64,000 bases of DNA. Source: Macquaria australasica. Taxonomy: Eukaryota > Chordata > Actinopteri > Centrarchiformes > Percichthyidae. The stretch spans positions 372,001 through 436,000 of the forward strand of contig SEMN01000126.1 in assembly GCA_005408345.1 (NCBI GenBank), written 5' to 3'. Positions 58,001 through 64,000 of this stretch are shown piece after piece; position 1 is the stretch's first letter, and every line of letters starts with the position of its first letter. The notes below the pieces were generated by a model. It was not told the origin of the DNA. It made no database searches and saw only the letters and a program-made list of their open reading frames with translations. Position numbers and translations under genes: made by a program.

Positions 58001-59981
58001 AGTGCACAACCTTGTGAGCCACCGTAATGATGATTTGCACTGATCCCAGAGTAAGCCCCTCAATCATGCGTCCACATAAAGAGAGAGAATACGTGCACAC
58101 GGAAAAACAAGGCAGTCACTTGAGCACTGGGCACATACAAACTCATCGCCTCCGATGTGCTCCACCCTGCTTTTCTAACACCGTGCCAACAAACCGCATG
58201 AAGCACACCGAGTCACGGAGACGATGGGGGCAGCACCCACCAGTATGACAGCGACAGCCAGCAGAGCACATACACCCAGGAGCATGACTCGCAACACGGC
58301 TATCTGACGTTCAGCTGCAATGATTTCAGTACAACAAATACACAACGCAATCCAGGCTACCAACGTCCCCTTACGCCCTTTAGGGATGCTAACGCGGGGG
58401 ATTACAGCCGTGACGCGAAGCTGCAGCGATTGACAACGAAACACCCACACGAGTCAACAGTAACCGAGCTAACGTCGTGTGACCTACATTTGATTTTGTT
58501 GTCGAGGTGTTTCACAACGCACTAGCGATGCTTCAAACTGTGCCGATTACTGGTCGTTACCAACTTGGGACGGACGCCACACGCAGCTGTAATTTACGCA
58601 GGACCGACGTGTTTAACGTTGTTAACGTTGAGCTGTAGTTAACGTTGAGCTGAAGTTAACGTTGAACTGTAGTTAACGTTGAGCTGTAGTTAACGTTGAG
58701 CTGTAGTTAACGTTGAGCTGAAGTTAACGTTGAGCTGAAGTTAACGTTGAGCTGAAGTTAACGTTGAGCTGAAGTTAACGTTGAGCTGTAGTTAACGTTG
58801 AGCTGAGTTAACGTTGAGCTGAAGTTAACGTTGAGCTGAAGTTAACGTTGAGCTGAAGTTAACGTTGAGCTGAAGTTAACGTTGAGCTGTAGTTAACGTT
58901 GAGCTGAAGTTAACGTTGAGCTGTAGTTAACGTTGAGCTGAAGTTAACGTTGAGCTGTAGTTAACGTTGAGCTGAAGTTAACGTTGAGCTGAAGTTAACG
59001 TTGAGCTGAAGTTAACGTTGAGCTGTAGTTAACGTTGAGCTGAAGTTAACGTTGAGCTGAAGTTAACGTTGAGCTGTAGTTAACGTTGAGCTGAAGTTAA
59101 CGTTGAGCTGTAGTTAACGTTGAGCTGTAGTTAACGTTGAGCTGAAGTTAACGTTGAGCTGTAGTTAACGTTGAGCTGAAGTTAACGTTGAGCTGTAGTT
59201 AACGTTGAGCTGAAGTTAACGTTGAGCTGAAGTTAACGTTGAGCTGAAGTTAACGTTGAGCTGAAGTTAACGTTGAGCTGTAGTTAACGTTGAGCTGAAG
59301 TTAACGTTGAGCTGTAGTTAACGTTGAGCTGAAGTTAACGTTGAGCTGAAGTTAACGTTGAGCTGAAGTTAACGTTGAGCTGTAGTTAACGTTGAGCTGA
59401 AGTTAACGTTGAGCTGTAGTTAACGTTGAGCTGTAGTTAACGTTGAGCTGTAGTTAACGTTGAGCTGAAGTTAACGTTGAGCTGAAGTTAACGTTGAGCT
59501 GAAGTTAACGTTGAGCTGTAGTTAACGTTGAGCTGAAGTTAACGTTGAGCTGTAGTTAACGTTGAGCTGAAGTTAACGTTGAGCTGAAGTTAACGTTGAG
59601 CTGTAGTTAACGTTGAGCTGAAGTTAGCTCCCCGGCGACGCAGTCAGAAAGTTAGCCCGCACACTCACTGCAATGAGAGCCACAGGCTTTACAATATGCT
59701 TTCAAGCTCAGCTGGCCGCAGCTAACTTACACAGTTCTCTAATGTGTTGGCCGGCTTGAATTGACGTTAAGTGTACGAGACCGTGTATCTGGACACAAGG
59801 GTGAACTCCGCCGACAAGGTACCTGCCGCTCCGGTCCAAGCGGCCTATCCGCCATTTTGAGACATAACAAGGAGGTGCAAGAGGAAAAAAAAACTGTTCA
59901 GCCACATCGTCATTTTCTCCACCTAACGCCAGACTCCTAAGACCCTGACCGGCTTCACAGTCGAAAACTATTTCAACTCAC
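52026..59981. other. pafah1b1 intron 1 (about 8 kb)
   Basis: Between the leader exon carrying the start codon and the CpG-island first exon. It holds a small duplicated motif (CAGAGATCCAGACA twice, 52924-52952), a GC-richer block at about 57780-58600 and the 17-bp minisatellite. No other exon is supported. Confidence 0.55.
58621..59626. repeat. 17-bp minisatellite, about 59 tandem copies
   Basis: The unit is GTTAACGTTGAGCTGWA, where W is A in about 35 units and T in about 23. One unit near 58800 is one base short and one near 58665 has G to A (GAACTG). Every unit contains one CpG and two overlapping palindromes, GTTAAC and AACGTT. A degenerate unit precedes the array at 58611-58620. It lies in the presumed first intron of pafah1b1, about 350 bases from the candidate first-exon donor. 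Confidence 0.98.
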
Positions 59982-60240
59982 CCTATTGTTTCTGCCCGTG
60001 GATATCCTCGGCTGTCTCCAACGCTAACACGACCCGACAGGGCGTGAAATTTCCGCTCCGAAACGCGGTCTTGTGATGTGGAGGTAAACTGTGCCCGTCT
60101 CGTCTCTCCAGCGCTGCCTGCTTGTTTTTTTTTTTTTTTTTTCGTAGCCTACCGCATTCGCCTTCAGCCGGGAGCGCGCACGGAGCTCGCGTTCACAGTG
60201 TGACGGGAGCGCGCACGCCCTTGATAGCGGGGGGGGGTTG
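59640..60240 (-). promoter_or_regulatory. CpG-rich pafah1b1 promoter region, with YY1-like element
   Basis: CpG density is visibly higher than anywhere else in the right half of the window. On the minus strand AAAATGGCGG at about 59853-59862 matches the YY1 consensus that commonly lies just downstream of start sites of housekeeping genes. A poly-T run at about 60126-60142 and the G-run near 60231-60238 flank the island. No TATA box is visible. Confidence 0.5.
59982..60110 (-). other. pafah1b1: probable pafah1b1 non-coding exon 1 (CpG-island 5' UTR)
   Basis: A strong donor, atagg|gtgagt at 59980-59981, closes a CpG-rich stretch upstream of the coding exons. It is followed toward lower coordinates by another CpG-rich block with a second candidate donor, ggcag|gtacct at 59820-59825. 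Vertebrate LIS1 genes start with a non-coding exon in a CpG island. Exact transcription start and choice of donor need transcript data. Confidence 0.45.
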
Positions 60241-63200
60241 TAACATATTAACTCTTACGTGGCTCCTCAGCATCCGTGCATTTTGAACTGCAGACATTTC
60301 TATGAATATTACAAATTCAAATGCCGTTATTAGATCACTTATAATTTTGTACACGCAAAAAGATAGGTAGGTATGGATTTCACGCTGAAAACATACACTA
60401 TGCTGAATGCAATCTGCAGTGGTGAAAGTAACTAGTTCTGTACTTTTGAGCTACTTAGATATATTACTTGAGTACTTCCACTCCACTACATTTCAGAGGT
60501 AAATATTGTACTTTTTACTCCACTACATTTATCTGACAGCTATTGCTACTTTGCAAACTAATAACATAGGCCTACATAAAACATGTGATCAGCCTATAAA
60601 ATCTGATTATTGTGCAAACTAACCAAAAGTTTATAGTAGTAAGTAGCTAAAAATAGCTCCATCTCAGCCACCAAGAACAATAAAATGCTGTTGGTAATAC
60701 AAAAATGTAACACACTGAAAGAACCCATTCTGCCACCTAAAGTGTCATTTTATTATTACTACTTCCAAGTAAATTATGCTTCTAATACTTTAATACTTCT
60801 ACCTAAGTAACATTTTGAATGTTGTATTTTTGCAGAGTGGTATTACTATTTTTTACTGAGTTACCACTGGCTACTTATACGAGATATCAAAACCCCAAAC
60901 AAAATGTTTACTAGTTTTATTTTATTCATTTTAATATAAAAAAGCATACTCGGACCAAAATATAATTAGGTTGCTATTTTGCAAAGAGCAACACACAAAT
61001 ACCATACATCATCAGGGGAAGCTGAGAAAACACAAAACACTCAGACAATCATCATTTCAAGCGTCACAGAGACAATAAATGCAATATGACTTAATATTTT
61101 GGGGGTAGATATTAGACTCTTCCATATCTGAAAATTAAATTAATATTTAATCTTTATCTGTATTTATATGTAATTTCAGTTAGTATTCATATTCCACACT
61201 TGCTTTGCATTTCAGACATTCAGAAAATGGTATATTTGCAAATTGTGTGTGTAAAAGAATATACTTTGCTCTTAATTTTGTATTATTACACCACACTGTA
61301 TATCTTGTTTTTTCCACTGCTGATGCCAACATCCAATAACATCTTAAGCACTTAAACAGCTGAACTACTCAAAACAGAAATGTTACACTGAACTATAGTG
61401 GAGTGAGATTAGTGTCTCCAACAGAAGCACTGTGTTAAAAGAGCAACATAGAGCATCTCTGCAGACAGACAGTTTGATCATTCATGAGTTTATTCTATTA
61501 TCGTAAACTATTAAAATACCCAAACAATAGACTTACTGCTGCTGGGATTTCAACAGGTTCAGAACATGTTCAACAGGTAGCAGTCTTTGTAATTTTGGGC
61601 CATACGACTACTTTCTGGAAAAAGCATTGCTAAAAATGACATTTCCCTCATTTTAATTTGTCTAAATCAACTAAAGCATGTGTTTATTTGTGTGCACTTG
61701 CACTGCAACATCACCTGTCATTTAGGTCAATGTATGTCCTTCAATGAGGCAAATGTTAAGAGTGCCACCTTATGGACACTGTTGGTATTACTGTTGAGCA
61801 AGAAAAAAAAGTCAATAAAGAAACTGGAAAAATGTACAAGAACCCCAGAAAACAAAATCAAGAAGCATATTTCACCTTTATACATTGTAAAGTTATTATC
61901 CGTTATCACCCTGGTTGCATTCACAAGCATAACTAATAGGCACAATACACACCACGCTCTGCCATCGGTTATGACATCATGTTGTAGGAGCACAATCAGG
62001 AAAATCACTGCAATAACCGATTCACCCAGTCTGAAGAGCTCGCCTTTTGTTGTTTTTTGATATGGCTCCCTTATCTTCAGGTAATTCAGCCAGTACAGTA
62101 AGTAGTCCATCTTGCACGTCTTGTGCCAAGTAAAAACAGCATTTCCGAAAAACAATCAGTTCCAGCACCATCTCTCTATTGCTTTAATCACATATATTTA
62201 GACACGGCAACAATTAAGTAACAAATTGCCATGGGAGGGATATATTGCATGTATACAAGCACAAACAAACCTTTATCAGTCTTTTTTGGTACATCACATT
62301 GAGGCAGCCCTTCTTTTGTCCACTTTTGGAACATGATCACACACCCAAAAAGCACGAGAAAGTGCACTAAACACTGCTCAATGAACAGACACTCCTGGCT
62401 GGTTTTTGTTTCCGTTACATATGAAAAGATGACCCAATAATGAAAAAAGAAAAAGAAAAAAACAAAACACCCAGCAACAATAAAATCAGTCACTACTGCC
62501 AATTGGTGGCCATGAATATTTCAAAAAAAGAGGCATCAGCCATCCAACAGGTTTACTATGAGTAGAAAAATAAAACATTTGGAAAGCCAATGTTTGCTTA
62601 GCCTCTATTCCAACTATGCAGCAGCAAAAGCAGCAACAGCCCTGGCCAATAGATTTTCTGTTGGGCTACACAAAGACACACACACCGTCACACATACATG
62701 CACATATTCCTTCAATGTGTAAAAATAGAAGATTGAACACAGCTAGTAAGTATATAGATGGATAAATCTACTGCTCAAGGTGGACGTTTCAAATCTGCGT
62801 TTTCCCATTAACATCAATCAAGTACCTGTTTAAATTCCAGAGATTTATACATCTTTTTCCACTTCTATACATTTTCTATAAAACAGACATGGCTTAAATT
62901 AATTGATGATCAACAGGCCTAAAATACCTTTAATTCTCCTGTGCACCTTTACAAATCCATTTTATTTACCAAAAAAAAAAATAGAAAAAACAAATCCAGC
63001 AAATGAAATCAAACCGGTTGAAAGCTCACTAATGTGTCTCTGTATTGTTTGCTTGCTTGGAGAAACAGGAACCATAGGACACAGCAGGCACCCACCTGGG
63101 ATGTCAGAAGTACAAATGATAGAACGATTACATGATTTAACCATCGGGGGCGACGTCTAAGAATGATGGGCGACGGCTGCAAAGTGGCTCAAAGAAGCAA

Positions 63201-63873
63201 CTAAGAAGAAGGGAATTTACATTCTGAAGCCCCACTTGAAAAATCTCAAATTTAGTGCCTGTATTCTGGTCTTAGTGCACAGTAGAAAGTACCCCTGAGT
63301 TCTAGGACAGGGTAGGTGCTTTATCATTTAGAGCACCGTTGGGTGGGTGGGTGGCTACATGCCCGGGGGTCTTCGAGGCTCTTTAGTGAATGGCGGGGCA
63401 AAATATGGTCCAGGGCTAACAGTGCTGTGGGAAGTTTGTTAGGAGAAGAAGCATTATTGGGGTTACATGGTACAGTGGATAAGGCTCTGGTATACAATGT
63501 CATGGTCATCCTTGGTCTCCCTCCCCCGGCTGCAACCACTCTTTCATACGCAGTCATATTTCTATGCACCTAACACATTCACCACCAGGTTCTTGGGCCG
63601 GGGATTTTTTTCAGATTGCACATTACATTGATTCTATGTTGTTTGTACTTTCTCCTCCCTCCCTCCCTCTCTTGTAGGAAATCCCCACTCTGTATTCCTT
63701 TGTCCTACAGTTCATACAGTTTGGACTGCCATGACCCATCCCTCCCCCCGTTTATTTCAATGACGACTGACACTGCTCAGGTCCACAAGCTCACTGACAT
63801 GACTGTTGCGTCACGGCCTCTCTCCCACCCGCCCCCCATAGCAGAAAGTAGCTGTGTTGAGGGCATTTAGACA
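60111..63873. other. spacer between pafah1b1 promoter and cluh stop codon; includes probable cluh 3' UTR
   Basis: The cluh 3' UTR should run down from 63873. Possible AATAAA signals on the minus strand occur near 63751 and 62960. A dispersed fish repeat lies at 60417-60869. The region 61727-62502 has two long hydrophobic frames on the minus strand without ATG starts (see rejected items). No further gene is supported. Confidence 0.6.
60417..60869. repeat. dispersed teleost repeat with inverted CAGTGGT ends
   Basis: The element starts CAGTGGTGAAAGTAACTAGT and ends CTGAGTTACCACTG, an imperfect inverted pair. Inside are TTGAGTACTTCCACTCCACT and TTTTACTCCACTACATTTAT, which I recognise from very many fish introns. 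No matching 8-bp target duplication was seen. Confidence 0.7.
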
Positions 63874-64000
63874 TTAATCAATGGGAATTTTGTCCTCTAG
63901 TTCCAGTGGGCTGTCCTCAGTGGGCTCCTCATTCTTCCCCAGCTCCTGCAGCTGCTGCCGCCTCTGGACCTCTGCCTTCAGGCTCTCCAGGTCCTTTTGG
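63874..64000 (-). CDS. cluh: C-terminal end of a coiled-coil protein, probably CLUH (clustered mitochondria homologue)
   Basis: The minus strand from 64000 reads one partial codon and then 41 codons ending KIPID and TAA at 63874-63876. The start is a charged helix, QKDLESLKAEVQRRQQLQEL, followed by an acidic tail, GKNEEPTEDSPLELED. In human the neighbour of PAFAH1B1 on this side is CLUH, an RNA-binding protein for nuclear mRNAs of mitochondrial proteins, whose C-terminus has a similar coiled coil. The assignment rests on this short tail plus synteny, so the name is less certain than the reading frame. Confidence 0.65.
   Translation of the reverse strand, partial: QKDLESLKAEVQRRQQLQELGKNEEPTEDSPLELEDKIPID

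Noticed and set aside
58621..59626. Minisatellite considered as a CRISPR-like array or a coding repeat
   Set aside because: Units are head-to-tail with no spacers, the genome is eukaryotic, and the 17-bp period is not a multiple of three, so no frame stays consistent along it.
61727..62502. Two consecutive long hydrophobic open frames (142 and 104 codons) on the minus strand that look like a multi-pass membrane protein
   Set aside because: Both frames begin at TTG rather than ATG. Their phenylalanine-, leucine- and valine-rich content follows from A-rich plus-strand runs. There are no family motifs or supporting splice sites, and the position fits cluh 3' UTR or spacer.
62200..63700. Search for tRNA-like genes, such as TACAGTGGATAAGGCTCTGGT near 63470
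   Set aside because: The phrase resembles a tRNA or SINE A box but no B box or cloverleaf follows, so I do not call a tRNA or a SINE.

Overview
The window looks like nuclear DNA from a teleost (bony) fish. Coding sequence is a small fraction, split into short exons with consensus splice sites. The introns are full of CA/TG microsatellites and of interspersed repeats that I recognise from perch-like fishes. No bacterial, organellar or intact viral genes are visible.

Three conserved vertebrate genes can be read, all on the minus strand, so transcription runs from high to low coordinates. (1) mettl16, the U6 snRNA/MAT2A m6A methyltransferase: seven coding exons between 19,693 and 3,951 encode residues 1-292, including the SAM-binding loop and the NPPF catalytic motif. 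The C-terminal half lies beyond base 1. Its non-coding first exon and a CpG-rich promoter with two CRE-like sites sit at about 20,010-20,210. (2) pafah1b1 (Lis1), the dynein regulator: ten coding exons between 51,743 and 24,742 splice in frame to exactly 410 codons plus a stop. They give a LisH domain, a coiled coil and a seven-blade WD40 propeller. Non-coding leader exons lie at about 51,744-52,025 and 59,982-60,110. (3) The last 41 complete codons and the stop of a gene running in from base 64,000, probably cluh, judged from a charged coiled-coil tail and its position next to pafah1b1.

Layout: 1-20,210 mettl16; 20,210-24,741 the mettl16/pafah1b1 junction and the pafah1b1 3' UTR; 24,742-60,110 pafah1b1, with introns up to 12.5 kb; 60,110-63,873 spacer and probable cluh 3' UTR; 63,874-64,000 cluh. 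As I recall the human map (17p13.3), the same three genes are neighbours but PAFAH1B1 points the opposite way from METTL16 and CLUH. Here all three are co-oriented, which suggests a local inversion in one lineage.

The most striking non-genic structure is a 1-kb, 59-copy, 17-bp minisatellite at 58,621-59,626, in the first intron of pafah1b1 a few hundred bases from its promoter. Others are a perfect 27-bp inverted repeat in mettl16 intron 2, a TTAA-flanked 808-bp non-autonomous transposon in pafah1b1 intron 2, and six copies of one hAT-like repeat. I found no previously undescribed gene system.
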